From Hydrogeniiclostridium mannosilyticum (GTDB taxonomy: Bacteria; Bacillota; Clostridia; Oscillospirales; Acutalibacteraceae), in assembly GCF_003268275.1 (NCBI RefSeq), contig NZ_QLYR01000001.1:248001-312000 (forward strand): a DNA stretch of 64,000 bases, written 5' to 3'. Every line of letters starts with the position of its first letter. The stretch's first letter is position 1. Shown here in pieces: positions 32,295-40,808 of the stretch. A model generated the notes under the pieces. It searched no databases, had not been told where the DNA came from, and saw only the letters and a list, made by a program, of their open reading frames with translations. The translations under genes were made by a program, and so were the position numbers.

Positions 32295-32323
32295 ATTATA
32301 ACACAGATTCTTAATTTCTACAA
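32295..32323 (-). promoter_or_regulatory. Promoter of the candidate structured RNA
   Basis: Minus-strand -10 TATAAT at 32295-32300 with an extended TG (TGTTATAAT), 17-base spacer and a weak -35 TTGTAG at 32318-32323. Confidence 0.65.
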
Positions 32324-32453
32324 ATATTCTTCCCTCAAAAACGTAAAATTACCCCTGTTTTTGCACGTTCTCCGCCACTGAAGCTCTTCTTCCATTTCCC
32401 CTCAAAAGCTCCATTGTAATGCCATATTAAATAAAAAAATTTCAAAAAGACTC

Positions 32454-32515
32454 TTTACAAAACAGGCAAAAGGTGGTAGTATAAAAACATCAAATCAATA
32501 ACTATTATCATTATT
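32454..32515 (+). promoter_or_regulatory. perR promoter and Fur-family box
   Basis: -35 TTTACA (32454-32459), 17-base spacer and -10 TAGTAT (32477-32482). The 19-base segment at 32497-32515, read on the minus strand as AATAATGATAATAGTTATT, matches the Fur box GATAATGATAATCATTATC at 15 of 19 positions. It lies just downstream of the -10, where it would allow autoregulation by the Fur/PerR protein encoded next. Confidence 0.65.
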
Positions 32516-32534
32516 ATTTTTCAAGGTGCAAACG

Positions 32535-32927
32535 ATGGAAAAAAGACAAAATTACAGCCGAAAGAGGGAAGCGATTTTAAACACTGTGCGGCACACTACT
32601 ACACACCCGTCCGCCGAATGGGTTTACCATCAATTGAAACCGCTCTACCCGGATTTGAGTCTTGCGACTGTCTACAGAAACCTTGCACAATTTAAAAAAG
32701 ACGGCATCATTGTCAGCGTAGGCACCGTAAATGGCCAGGAACATTTTGATGGAGACATTACCCCTCACCACCATTTCATTTGCAAAAAATGCGGATGTAT
32801 TCTGGATATTCCCGGACCAAGCACGGCCGCCATTGACGCTCTTTTCACCTTAAAGCACACGGCTCTAACCGTGGAACGCTGCGAGGTTACCTATTACGGC
32901 CTTTGCCGCCAGTGTAAACCCGAGTAA
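32535..32927 (+). CDS. perR: Fur-family regulator, PerR-like
   Basis: A 130-residue protein. N-terminal winged helix (REAILNTVRHTTTHPSAEWV, LSLATVYRNLAQFKKDG) and C-terminal HHHFICKKCGCILD with a second CRQC pair near residues 126-129, so a structural Zn site of two CxxC pairs. The HHH at 79-81 and Asp near it could bind the regulatory metal as in PerR. ATG 32535 is chosen over a GTG at 32526 that is part of the AAGGTG RBS. It lies 48 bases upstream of reverse rubrerythrin, a typical PerR target. Confidence 0.88.
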   Translation: MEKRQNYSRKREAILNTVRHTTTHPSAEWVYHQLKPLYPDLSLATVYRNLAQFKKDGIIVSVGTVNGQEHFDGDITPHHHFICKKCGCILDIPGPSTAAIDALFTLKHTALTVERCEVTYYGLCRQCKPE

Positions 32928-32975
32928 AAAGCTTTGGCTTTTTCATAAACTTATTAAACATCGGAGGTAAAAATC

Positions 32976-33521
32976 ATGAAAAAATTTGTTTGTTCTGTTT
33001 GCGGTTATGTTTATGAAGGTGAAATGCCCCCCGAGTTCTGCCCGCAGTGCAAAGCCCCCAGAGAGAAATTTGTTGAGCAGCAGGGTGAAATGTCTTGGGC
33101 TGCCGAGCATGTTGTCGGCGTAGCTCAGGGCGCCAGCGAAGACATCATGGCCGACCTGCGCGCTAATTTCCAGGGCGAATGCTCCGAGGTCGGTATGTAC
33201 CTGGCTATGGCCAGAGTAGCTCATAGAGAGGGTTATCCCGAAATTGGCCTCTATTGGGAAAAGGCCGCTTACGAAGAGGCCGAGCATGCCGCTAAATTCG
33301 CAGAGCTTCTGGGCGAGGTCGTTACCGACAGCACCAAGAAGAACCTTGAAATGCGGGTCGAGGCTGAAAATGGTGCTACCGCTGGCAAGTTCGATCTGGC
33401 AAAGCGTGCAAAGGCCGCTAATCTCGACGCCATTCATGACACTGTTCATGAAATGGCCCGCGACGAGGCTCGCCACGGCAGAGCGTTCGAGGGCCTGCTG
33501 AAGAGATATTTCGGCAAATAA
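32976..33521 (+). CDS. Reverse rubrerythrin (N-terminal rubredoxin, ferritin-like domain)
   Basis: A 181-residue protein with the rubredoxin-type CxxC pairs at Cys6/Cys9 and Cys22/Cys25 before the ferritin-like domain, reversed from normal rubrerythrin. The di-iron ligands are visible: [40 protein letters not shown], and [20 protein letters not shown]. Such proteins act as peroxidases and O2 scavengers in anaerobes. A strong RBS (CGGAGGTAAAAATC) precedes it. It is probably transcribed with perR and ends at an intrinsic terminator. Confidence 0.93.
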   Translation: MKKFVCSVCGYVYEGEMPPEFCPQCKAPREKFVEQQGEMSWAAEHVVGVAQGASEDIMADLRANFQGECSEVGMYLAMARVAHREGYPEIGLYWEKAAYEEAEHAAKFAELLGEVVTDSTKKNLEMRVEAENGATAGKFDLAKRAKAANLDAIHDTVHEMARDEARHGRAFEGLLKRYFGK

Positions 33522-33547
33522 AAAACGGCTTAAATACTGAGCTTTTC

Positions 33548-33581
33548 GAGACACCTGTCATTTTGGCAGGTGTCTCTTTTT
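33548..33581 (+). terminator. Terminator of perR-rubrerythrin
   Basis: Arms GAGACACCTG/CAGGTGTCTC around a 9-base loop, followed by five T on the plus strand. Confidence 0.88.
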
Positions 33582-33587
33582 GACCTG

Positions 33588-33634
33588 AAAAGACGCCGGG
33601 CTTTCTCAAAGCAAGAGAAAATCCGGCGTCTTTT
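33588..33634. terminator. Second, bidirectional terminator hairpin
   Basis: Arms AAAAGACGCCGG (33588-33599) and CCGGCGTCTTTT (33623-33634) with an inner CTTTCTC/GAGAAAA pairing. Runs of T follow in both directions, so it can end the convergent 33661-33957 gene as well. Confidence 0.75.
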
Positions 33635-33660
33635 GTTGACAGAAGCAGCTCACAAAGGCC

Positions 33661-33957
33661 TTAGGCCTCATAATCCGCAGCAATCCGTGCACTGGTATTT
33701 TTTTTAATGCAATCCTTAATTGCCAGATGCGCCGGGTGGACCTGATAGCCCTCCAAAGCTTCTTTTGAAGTAAATTTGCAGCATAACACCAAAGGGTAAT
33801 CGCTAGCCTCATAGGTCAAGCCCAGTTCTATCTCCATAAGGCCGTCTACCAAGCCGATCAGGGCCTTAAATTTGCTCTGCAGATCCGCAACAAAGCCCTG
33901 CAAGTTGCTGTTTTTGGCTTCATCCGTTAATTTCCACATTACGATGTGTCTAATCAT
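33661..33957 (-). CDS. Stress-responsive A/B-barrel (Dabb) domain protein
   Basis: A 98-residue protein with MIRHIVMWKLTDEAKNS at the N-terminus and ELGLTYEASDYPLVLCCKF, HPAHLAIKDCIKKNTSARIAADYEA: the compact alpha/beta dimeric barrel of Dabb proteins. Its ATG overlaps the end of the upstream gene by 8 bases, so the two are co-translated. Function of most family members is unknown. Confidence 0.85.
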   Translation of the reverse strand: MIRHIVMWKLTDEAKNSNLQGFVADLQSKFKALIGLVDGLMEIELGLTYEASDYPLVLCCKFTSKEALEGYQVHPAHLAIKDCIKKNTSARIAADYEA

Positions 33958-34390
33958 GTTTACGGCTCCTTTCCAAATTCAAAATGTTCAGCCCGGTTTC
34001 CGGGTCAAAGCGCCGGTCCAAATCCATGTCAAAACGAGTGATAAAAACCTCGCAGGTAGCGCTGACAACCGCCTCCTTAAGGTGCCCGCCGCGCAGCTCC
34101 CCATATTCATCCGCAAAAGCTGCATGGACATGCAAATAAACCCTTCCCTCCATCCGGGAAACGTTACCGGTCAGAGAGACCAGCTCATATTCCCCCTCTA
34201 AAACGTTTGCATGAAACGCCTGCTGCGCTACCTTATATAAACCGATTTCCGCATAATTTACCGCGCCAATAGCCGACAGTCCCGCAGCCGAGACCCCTTC
34301 CTGCTCACAGACGGCAGCGATAGATGCCAGTAGGCTTTCGCCACGGTCCAGCCGGCAGGCAATCATGTTCTGCGTACACTTGTATTTCAT
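33950..34390 (-). CDS. PPC/DUF296-domain protein
   Basis: A 146-residue protein with the PPC domain signature: residues 9-70 (MIACRLDRGESLLASIAAVCEQEGVSAAGLSAIGAV) and the conserved YEIVSLTGNVS-like YELVSLTGNVSRMEGRVYLHVHAAFADE and GGHLKEAVVSATCEVFI. In plants and bacteria these domains bind AT-rich DNA or act in an undefined enzyme fold. Overlaps the downstream Dabb gene. Confidence 0.88.
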   Translation of the reverse strand: MKYKCTQNMIACRLDRGESLLASIAAVCEQEGVSAAGLSAIGAVNYAEIGLYKVAQQAFHANVLEGEYELVSLTGNVSRMEGRVYLHVHAAFADEYGELRGGHLKEAVVSATCEVFITRFDMDLDRRFDPETGLNILNLERSRKHD

Positions 34391-34710
34391 TGAAAATCCC
34401 CTCTTAACTGCATAGAGCTTTCGCCGTTCTCTCTACGTGCCGCATTTTACCTGGTGCCTTTTAGGCTTTACCAGGAAATTATGATTTAGTATAGCACAAG
34501 AATCCCCAAAAATAAAGATCTTGCCATGCATAACCTTCACCTGCCTGCCGATTGAAGGACACCGCTTATTGCATTACCCTCCTCGTTTCTTTCTCCAAAA
34601 TACAAATCACAAGGATCATTTTTCACTGGTCAACCAGAATCTTTTAGGCTATAATAGAGATAAAATTGATTTGATTCGTGCGTAATCATTTTGGGATAGA
34701 GGCGAAATTC
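34391..34710. other. Divergent intergenic region
   Basis: About 320 bases separating the PPC-domain gene (minus) and the LytTR regulator (plus). A plus-strand promoter is plausible: TGGTCA (34627-34632), 17-base spacer, TATAAT (34650-34655). A palindromic GCCTTTTAGGC-like piece occurs near 34457. Nothing else is seen. Confidence 0.45.
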
Positions 34711-35424
34711 ATGCAATATCATATTGCTATCTGTGACGACGAGCAGGTTGAAAGAAAGTATTTGTCGCAGCTGGCCGCTCAGTGGGCTGCCGGCCGCTGC
34801 CTTTACAGCCAAATTGATGCCTTTGAAAGCGCTGAACAGTTTTTATTTGCCTATCGGGAGGATATTTCTTACGACATTCTTCTGCTCGATATTCAAATGA
34901 AAGGTCTGGACGGCGTAACACTGGCAAAGGAGATCCGTAAAACAGACACACATGTACAGATTGTTTTTATTACTGGGCTGCCGGATTTCATCGCAGAGGG
35001 ATATGAGGTATCCGCACTTCATTATCTGATGAAACCCATTCAGCCGGAAAAGCTATGGTCCGTACTCGATAAAGCGCAGAAAAACCTGAATAAAACCGAA
35101 AAATCCCTACTCATTTCCTCCGGAGGCGAAAACCTTCGTATTCCAATCGGGGATATTCTGGTGTGCGAAAGCTACGGCCACACAACGACGATTACCGCAA
35201 AAAACGGATCCTATGAGGTGCGGCAGAGCCTTACCGAGCTGGAGCAGCAGCTTGGCCCCTCCTTTGTCCGCTGCCACCGTTCTTACATCGCGGGCCTGCG
35301 CCATATCCACCGTATTACAAAAAATGAGGTTATTTTGGATGGCGGAACCGCACTCCCGCTGTCCAGACGGTTATACGACCCCGTCCATCAAGCGTTTATC
35401 AATTATTTTAAGGGGATATCGTGA
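34711..35424 (+). CDS. LytTR-family response regulator
   Basis: A 237-residue protein. Receiver domain: HIAICDDEQVERKYL with the acidic pair and the phospho-acceptor Asp in ILLLDIQMKGLDG near residue 55, then Lys in LMKPIQPEK. C-terminal LytTR DNA-binding domain: ILVCESYGHTTTITAKNGSYE, FVRCHRSYIAGLRHIHRI. ATG 34711 is used; the 11 residues upstream have no protein character. It overlaps the kinase gene by one base (TGATG). Likely binds direct repeats such as those at 36105-36135 ahead of the ABC genes. Confidence 0.92.
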   Translation: MQYHIAICDDEQVERKYLSQLAAQWAAGRCLYSQIDAFESAEQFLFAYREDISYDILLLDIQMKGLDGVTLAKEIRKTDTHVQIVFITGLPDFIAEGYEVSALHYLMKPIQPEKLWSVLDKAQKNLNKTEKSLLISSGGENLRIPIGDILVCESYGHTTTITAKNGSYEVRQSLTELEQQLGPSFVRCHRSYIAGLRHIHRITKNEVILDGGTALPLSRRLYDPVHQAFINYFKGIS

Positions 35425-36098
35425 TGGGATTATTCAATTTATTCTTTGGGCGGATGATTGACAAACGAATTTCCGCCTATCAAAATGATTTGATTACCAA
35501 GCATTGCAATGAGGTGGAAAATATCTACAGGCAGATGCGCGGCTGGCGGCATGACTACCACAACCACATCCAGGCCATGAAGGCCCACCTTGCCCTCCGG
35601 CAAATCGATGAACTGGCTGAATACCTGGGGAAACTAGATGAAGATTTAACCACCGTCGATACCGTTCTGAAAACCGGCAACGTGATGGTCGACGCGATTT
35701 TAAACAGCAAAATCTCCCTCGCGCTTTCCCGCAGGATTCATGTCAATGCCAAGGCAACCGTCCCCGCACAGTTGAAAATATCGGAAATTGACCTTTGCGT
35801 CATCATCGGCAACCTGCTCGACAACGCCGTGGAGGCTTGCCTGAAGCAGGAGTGTCCAGAGGACCGCTTTATCCGCGTTTATATCGGTCTTTTAAAGGAT
35901 CAGCTCTATCTTTCAATCTCTAATTCCGCCGGCGGCGCCGTCAAAAAGAGCGGGAGGCTTTACCTTTCCACCAAGGATTCGGACTCTCATGGCTTTGGGC
36001 TGCTGCGCGTGGATCGGATTGTCGAAAAATACGCGGGTTATCTCAACCGTCAGAATGAAGAGGGCGTTTTTGCCACGGAGATCATGCTGCCGCTATGA
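35424..36098 (+). CDS. GHKL histidine kinase without membrane sensor
   Basis: A 224-residue protein with a short hydrophobic-amphipathic start (MGLFNLFFGRMIDKRIS), then the dimerisation/phosphoacceptor motif QMRGWRHDYHNHIQAMK (His at about 50-56), N box NLLDNAVEACLKQE and G box SHGFGLLRVDRIVEKYAGYL of the GHKL ATPase. Classic AgrC/ComD-type kinases have six N-terminal TM helices; here there are none, so it is cytoplasmic or relies on a partner for membrane contact. It lies between the LytTR regulator and two ABC genes. Confidence 0.88.
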   Translation: MGLFNLFFGRMIDKRISAYQNDLITKHCNEVENIYRQMRGWRHDYHNHIQAMKAHLALRQIDELAEYLGKLDEDLTTVDTVLKTGNVMVDAILNSKISLALSRRIHVNAKATVPAQLKISEIDLCVIIGNLLDNAVEACLKQECPEDRFIRVYIGLLKDQLYLSISNSAGGAVKKSGRLYLSTKDSDSHGFGLLRVDRIVEKYAGYLNRQNEEGVFATEIMLPL

Positions 36099-36104
36099 AT
36101 AAAA

Positions 36105-36135
36105 ACCGTTCGTGCCATCTATTCAACCATTCGTG
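36105..36135 (+). promoter_or_regulatory. LytTR-type direct repeat and downstream promoter of the ABC exporter
   Basis: ACCGTTCGTG (36105-36114) and ACCATTCGTG (36126-36135) are nearly identical 10-mers 21 bases apart, two helical turns, the spacing and ACC(G/A)TTC pattern of Blp/AgrA-type LytTR operators. A TATTCT/TATAA stretch near 36164-36176 could be the -10. The repeat lies 90 bases ahead of the first ABC start and overlaps the -35 region, so activation is likely. Confidence 0.7.
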
Positions 36136-36201
36136 CAAAAATCAACATATCCGACGCCTCCTGTGCTATTCTATAAGCAGCTGCAAAGGAGGCGTTTTGT
36201 A

Positions 36202-38022
36202 TTGAAGGAAAAAAATAAAAAACCGGCCTATAGTATGGGTAACAATTTAAAATTTATTTTACACAGGTTTTGGGCCTGCAACCCCAAATTGACGGTCGCC
36301 CTTTTTATAAGGGCGCCTTTGCTGGTGGTTACCTCTTATCTGGGAATTTATCTTTCCAAGGAGGTTGTCGCCGCCGTAACGGCGGGCTACTCGCCGGAAC
36401 AGCTTCTGCTGCTCATCGGCCTTATTAGCCTGGCCCTGTCGGCTGCATTGATTGCGGAAAAATACCTCTCCGCCGCGCTGTCAAAATTCATGATGGATTT
36501 CGACATTGACACCACGATCCCCATCTGGAACAAATGTGTTTATTGCGACTATGAAAACATAGAATCCGCCGACGGGCTCAACCGCTCGCATAAGGCCATG
36601 GAAAATACCGGCAGCGACAACAGCGGCGCACGCCTGATTGCCTCAACCCTATCCTCTGCCGCTTCCAATATCCTCGGTATTGTATCTTATGCAGCGCTAT
36701 TGTTCACATTGAGCCCCTGGATTCTGCTGACGCTGACCGTTACCACCCTCCTGGGCACCGCCATGCTTCAGCTTTCCGCCAAATGGAGCTACAGGAATAA
36801 GGATAACTGGAAGGCCCTGGACCGCAAGCTCGATTATCTGAGAAACAGTGCCGGAGACTTTACCCGGGCCAAGGATATCCGCCTATACGGCATGGGCAGC
36901 TGGCTCCGCGATGTATTCAACAGCACGCTTTTTTCGCGAATGAAATGGGTTAAAAAGGAAAACCTTTACGCTTTTAAAATGGACAGCCTGCGAGCGCTGC
37001 TGTCCCTAATCCGGGATGCCGTCTCCTATGGTTTGCTTGTCTATTTGCTGTTTGCCGAAGATATGGGCGCTGCTGAGTTCATTTTGTATTTCGGCATCAT
37101 CGGGGGATTTTCCGCCTGGCTTGACGGGCTTATCAATGATTTCTATAGCCTAAGCCGCTTTCACCTCGGCTTTTGCGAGCTGCGCGAATTTCTTGACTAC
37201 CCCGACACGGCTAACCACGGCCCCGGCATTCCCTTGCCGCAGGATACATTTCGCATTGAATTTAAAAATGTCAGCTACCGTTACAGCGGCAGTGACAAAT
37301 ATGTAATTGAAAACCTGAGCTTCACCATCCATAAGGGTGAGAAGCTGGCCATTGTCGGCCTAAACGGAGCCGGCAAAACAACGCTTGTCAAGCTGATGTG
37401 CGGCTTATACACACCGGCTGCGGGAGAAATCCTGATCGACGGCCACCCGGTCAACGCCTATAATCGGGAAGAATTTTTCACATTGTTTTCCGCTGTTTTT
37501 CAGGATATCTTTCTTCTCCCCCGTTCCATTGCCTGCAATGTCTCCGCCGCTGCCGACGGACTGGATGACCGGGAAAAAGTGCTGCGTGCGCTGAAGCTTT
37601 CCGGCCTGGAAGATAAAATTGCCGCCCTGCCCAAGGGAGCGGACACCCTGCTGGTCAAAAGCGTATATGAGGATGCCATTGACCTCTCCGGCGGCGAAAT
37701 CCAAAAGCTGGCGCTGGCCCGCGCCTTATACAAAAACGGTAAGGCGCTGATTCTGGATGAGCCCACCGCTGCGCTGGACCCCATTGCTGAAAGCAACATT
37801 TATGCCGAATATAATAAAATGGCCGCCGGGCGCACCGCTGTCTTTATCTCCCACCGGCTGGCCAGCACACGCTTCTGCGACCGGATTTTCTTTTTCGAAA
37901 ACGGCCGGATTGCGGAATCCGGCACCCATGAGGAGCTGATGGCCGCCAAGGGAAAATACAGCGAAATGTTCGAGGTCCAAAGCCACTACTATAAGGAAGG
38001 AGTAACAGAAAATGACGCTTAA
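36202..38022 (+). CDS. ABC exporter half-transporter (permease and ATPase fused), first of pair
   Basis: Started at TTG 36202, nine bases after AAAGGAGG; the preceding residues overlap the operator and are not protein-like. About 606 residues. N-terminal six-helix exporter domain and a C-terminal nucleotide-binding domain with Walker A VGLNGAGKTTLVKL, signature DLSGGEIQKLALARAL and Walker B ALILDEPTAALDP, so the catalytic Glu is present. The next gene overlaps by 11 bases and encodes the partner half, suggesting a heterodimeric exporter. The substrate is unknown; no peptide precursor gene is found nearby, so it may export an antimicrobial or a signal. Confidence 0.88.
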   Translation: MKEKNKKPAYSMGNNLKFILHRFWACNPKLTVALFIRAPLLVVTSYLGIYLSKEVVAAVTAGYSPEQLLLLIGLISLALSAALIAEKYLSAALSKFMMDFDIDTTIPIWNKCVYCDYENIESADGLNRSHKAMENTGSDNSGARLIASTLSSAASNILGIVSYAALLFTLSPWILLTLTVTTLLGTAMLQLSAKWSYRNKDNWKALDRKLDYLRNSAGDFTRAKDIRLYGMGSWLRDVFNSTLFSRMKWVKKENLYAFKMDSLRALLSLIRDAVSYGLLVYLLFAEDMGAAEFILYFGIIGGFSAWLDGLINDFYSLSRFHLGFCELREFLDYPDTANHGPGIPLPQDTFRIEFKNVSYRYSGSDKYVIENLSFTIHKGEKLAIVGLNGAGKTTLVKLMCGLYTPAAGEILIDGHPVNAYNREEFFTLFSAVFQDIFLLPRSIACNVSAAADGLDDREKVLRALKLSGLEDKIAALPKGADTLLVKSVYEDAIDLSGGEIQKLALARALYKNGKALILDEPTAALDPIAESNIYAEYNKMAAGRTAVFISHRLASTRFCDRIFFFENGRIAESGTHEELMAAKGKYSEMFEVQSHYYKEGVTENDA

Positions 38023-39853
38023 AGAGAAAATCCGCCTTACAGCGCGGGGCTATCGTTCCCTTCACGAGCTCGTCCCCGGTCTTATGCTTACTATTTGCAG
38101 CAGGGCTCTGCTGGCTGCTTTCTCCCCGTTCATCAACATTTTCTTATCCGCGCTTATCATCAACGCGCTCGCACAGGGGCAATCCTTCCAACAAATTCTG
38201 TCTCTCATTTTTTTAACCGTTCTATTAAATGTAGGCGCTTCCCTGCTCTCCTCCGGCCTATCCCGCCGCCAATCGTTTTTCTTTTATAAGTTCTGGCTGG
38301 TTGCTGAACAGCCGCTGAACGAAAAGGTACAGCAAATGGACTATGAGCTGGTAGAAAACCCTGAAATCCACCTGAAGAAGCAGCAAATTATTACTCTGCG
38401 CAATGCCAACGGCCTCGGCTTGCCGCGTCTAATCTGGTGTACCGAGGGGCTCATTCAAGGGGCTGCATCCGTTATTTTCTCGGTTTCCCTCCTAAGTACC
38501 GCTTTTACACTTTCCTATTCGACAGACCCGGGCGGCTGGTCCTTTCTATATTCCCCCTGGTCCATCGTGCTTATTATCGCGCTTATTGCCCTCAATATCA
38601 TGCTGAATACTTTCATAACAAAAAAAAGCATTAAAAAATTCATGGCATTTTCCTCCGAGTTTGTCCCCTTAAGCCGCCTGTCAGGGTACTATTTCCAATC
38701 CCTTTCTCAATACAACGCCGGCAAGGATATGCGCATCTATGCCCTCAATCAGATTTCGTTGAAGGAGTTCCAGAACGCCTTTTTAGGCATCAACAAAACA
38801 ATGGGAAAGCTCTGTAAATTTCAGGCCCGGTATGACAGCGCCGTCGCCGTCTCCAGCACTGTACTGTCCGGCCTGATATATGCCTTTGTTGCGCTCAAGG
38901 CCCTGTTCGGCAGCTTCGCGGTCGGCAACATCGTTCAATATGTGGGCAGCCTTTCCAAACTCGGCTCCGGCGTTACTTCCCTCATGAATAATTTGGCCCT
39001 GCTCAACGCAAACGCCGACACCCTCAGGCTCTTCTATGAGTTTACCGATATGCCCAGCGTCAAATATCAGGGTACACTGCCAGTCGAAAAGCGCAATGAC
39101 AATGAATACGAGCTTGAATTTCACAACGTTTCCTTTCGCTACCCCGGCAGCGATGCCTATGCGCTTAAAAATTTGAGCTTGAAGCTGCGTGTTGGCCAGC
39201 GAATGGCTGTCGTCGGCATGAACGGCAGCGGTAAAACCACGATGATTAAGCTGCTCTGCCGGCTCTACGACCCCACCGAGGGCCGCATTACACTCAACGG
39301 GATCGATATTCGGAAGTACGATTACAGCGAATACCTGTCCATCTTTGGGGTGGTTTTCCAAGATTTCAAGCTGTTTTCATTTGAGCTTGGACAAAATGTG
39401 GCCGCTTCCGTCGAGGTAGACGAGGGCAAGGCGGAGCACACCCTGCAAGAAGCCGGCTTCGGGGTACGGATGTCCGCTATGGCTAAAGGGCTTCACACCC
39501 CGCTTTATAAGGATTTTGACGAGGACGGTGTGGAGATTTCCGGCGGCGAGGCGCAAAAAATCGCACTGGCCCGCGCTCTTTATAAAGAAGCGCCCTTCAT
39601 TGTGCTCGACGAGCCCACCGCTGCCCTAGACCCCATCTCAGAATATGAAATTTACACCCGGTTCAATGAAATTGTCGGCGATAAAACGGCCGTTTTTATT
39701 TCTCACCGGCTTTCCTCCTGCCGCTTCTGCGATGATATTGCTGTTTTTAACAAAGGCGAACTCGTTCAGCGCGGAAGCCACGATGTGCTGTTGGCAGATG
39801 AAAAAGGGAAATACTATGAGCTCTGGCACGCACAAGCTCAATATTACACATAA
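38012..39853 (+). CDS. ABC exporter half-transporter, second of pair
   Basis: A 613-residue protein of the same build: multiple TM helices in residues about 20-330 (LMLTICSRALLAAFSPFINIFL, IVLIIALIALNIMLN, ) and an NBD with VGMNGSGKTTMIKL, EISGGEAQKIALARAL and FIVLDEPTAALDP. Catalytic motifs are intact in both halves, unlike many heterodimeric exporters where one site is degenerate. ATG lies 11 bases inside the previous gene. Followed by a strong terminator. Confidence 0.88.
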   Translation: MTLKEKIRLTARGYRSLHELVPGLMLTICSRALLAAFSPFINIFLSALIINALAQGQSFQQILSLIFLTVLLNVGASLLSSGLSRRQSFFFYKFWLVAEQPLNEKVQQMDYELVENPEIHLKKQQIITLRNANGLGLPRLIWCTEGLIQGAASVIFSVSLLSTAFTLSYSTDPGGWSFLYSPWSIVLIIALIALNIMLNTFITKKSIKKFMAFSSEFVPLSRLSGYYFQSLSQYNAGKDMRIYALNQISLKEFQNAFLGINKTMGKLCKFQARYDSAVAVSSTVLSGLIYAFVALKALFGSFAVGNIVQYVGSLSKLGSGVTSLMNNLALLNANADTLRLFYEFTDMPSVKYQGTLPVEKRNDNEYELEFHNVSFRYPGSDAYALKNLSLKLRVGQRMAVVGMNGSGKTTMIKLLCRLYDPTEGRITLNGIDIRKYDYSEYLSIFGVVFQDFKLFSFELGQNVAASVEVDEGKAEHTLQEAGFGVRMSAMAKGLHTPLYKDFDEDGVEISGGEAQKIALARALYKEAPFIVLDEPTAALDPISEYEIYTRFNEIVGDKTAVFISHRLSSCRFCDDIAVFNKGELVQRGSHDVLLADEKGKYYELWHAQAQYYT

Positions 39854-39861
39854 AAAACAAC

Positions 39862-39915
39862 TTCCATATAAAAAAGACAGCGGCAAAGTATCTCCGCTGT
39901 CTTTTTTATATGGAA
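39862..39915. terminator. Strong bidirectional terminator
   Basis: Arms of 22 bases, TTCCATATAAAAAAGACAGC then GG on one side, are perfectly complementary, with a 10-base loop and a T-rich run within the 3' arm. It ends the ABC operon and the convergent PHP gene region. Confidence 0.85.
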
Positions 39916-39986
39916 TGCCCAGAAGGTCTTAAACCTCTTTAACAAACTGAACTCGCCTTTCATAAAAAGGCCTTTTGTAAATAGCC

Positions 39987-40808
39987 TTATCTGATCGGCA
40001 TTTGGTGCGGCTCCCGTTCCACAAAAACTGTAAAGTGGGAAAAACCCGCGCGCTCCAGCAATTCCAAGCCATGCTCCACACCGCCGGCAACATCCGCCCA
40101 GCGGTGCGCGTCTGAGCCTAGGGTCACAAATTTTCCGCCAAACTCCCGGAACCGTTTAATAATAGGATATCCGGGCATTGTCTTACCCAGTTCCTGCCTT
40201 AAGCCGGAGGTATTCACCTCCAACGCCTTATTTCCAGCAATTAACTTTTTTAAAATCCGGTCGATCTGGGGGATAAACGGTGAAATGTCAATATCTATAT
40301 GATGCTCTCCAACTATATAGCGCAGCGGATAGGACAGATGCGCCAAAGAGTCAAAATTCCCCCATTCCACCATTTCCTCTACCTGTTGGTAGTACTCCCG
40401 AAGCAAACTATAAACCGTGTCCTTTTTCATATGGCTGTAGTCCAGCTCATAAAAATCTTTTTTACCCTTCAGGTTATGCAATGAAGCAAGTACAAAGTCG
40501 AAATCACAGGCTGCTAAAATATCTTCAGCGGCCTTAGGACCCTGCAGGGGCTGCCCCAATTCAATCCCGGCATAGACCTTTAATCGATTACGAAAGACGT
40601 CCGCAGCCCTTCTGGCCTCAAAATAGGACTGCCGGATCAGCCGGTCATAACCGGCCTTTTTGTAGTCCTGGCATTCACAGTGGTCCGTGATTGTGAGGGC
40701 AAACAACCCATGCCTGGCCGCCGATTCACACATCATAACGGCGCTATCGCTGGCATCGCTGGAACAGGCTGTGTGTACATGGCAATCGGAGAGATAACGG
40801 TATTTCAT
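39987..40808 (-). CDS. PHP-domain phosphoesterase, HisJ-like histidinol-phosphatase
   Basis: A 273-residue protein with the PHP metal motifs: SDCHVHTACSSDASDSA at residues 7-23, TITDHCECQDY, FDFVLASLHNLKGKK, and TLGSDAHRWADVA near the C-terminus. The length and motif order match HisJ histidinol-phosphatase (histidine biosynthesis), but no other his gene is near, so another substrate is possible. Confidence 0.8.
   Translation of the reverse strand: MKYRYLSDCHVHTACSSDASDSAVMMCESAARHGLFALTITDHCECQDYKKAGYDRLIRQSYFEARRAADVFRNRLKVYAGIELGQPLQGPKAAEDILAACDFDFVLASLHNLKGKKDFYELDYSHMKKDTVYSLLREYYQQVEEMVEWGNFDSLAHLSYPLRYIVGEHHIDIDISPFIPQIDRILKKLIAGNKALEVNTSGLRQELGKTMPGYPIIKRFREFGGKFVTLGSDAHRWADVAGGVEHGLELLERAGFSHFTVFVEREPHQMPIR

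Larger units (their letters stand above)
32031..32453. other. AT-rich intergenic stretch between the hydrogenase and perR promoters
   Basis: About 420 bases without a credible gene. It holds the candidate structured RNA (32100-32290) and its promoter (32295-32323). The rest, 32031-32099 and 32324-32453, is AT-rich with nothing distinct. Confidence 0.5.
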
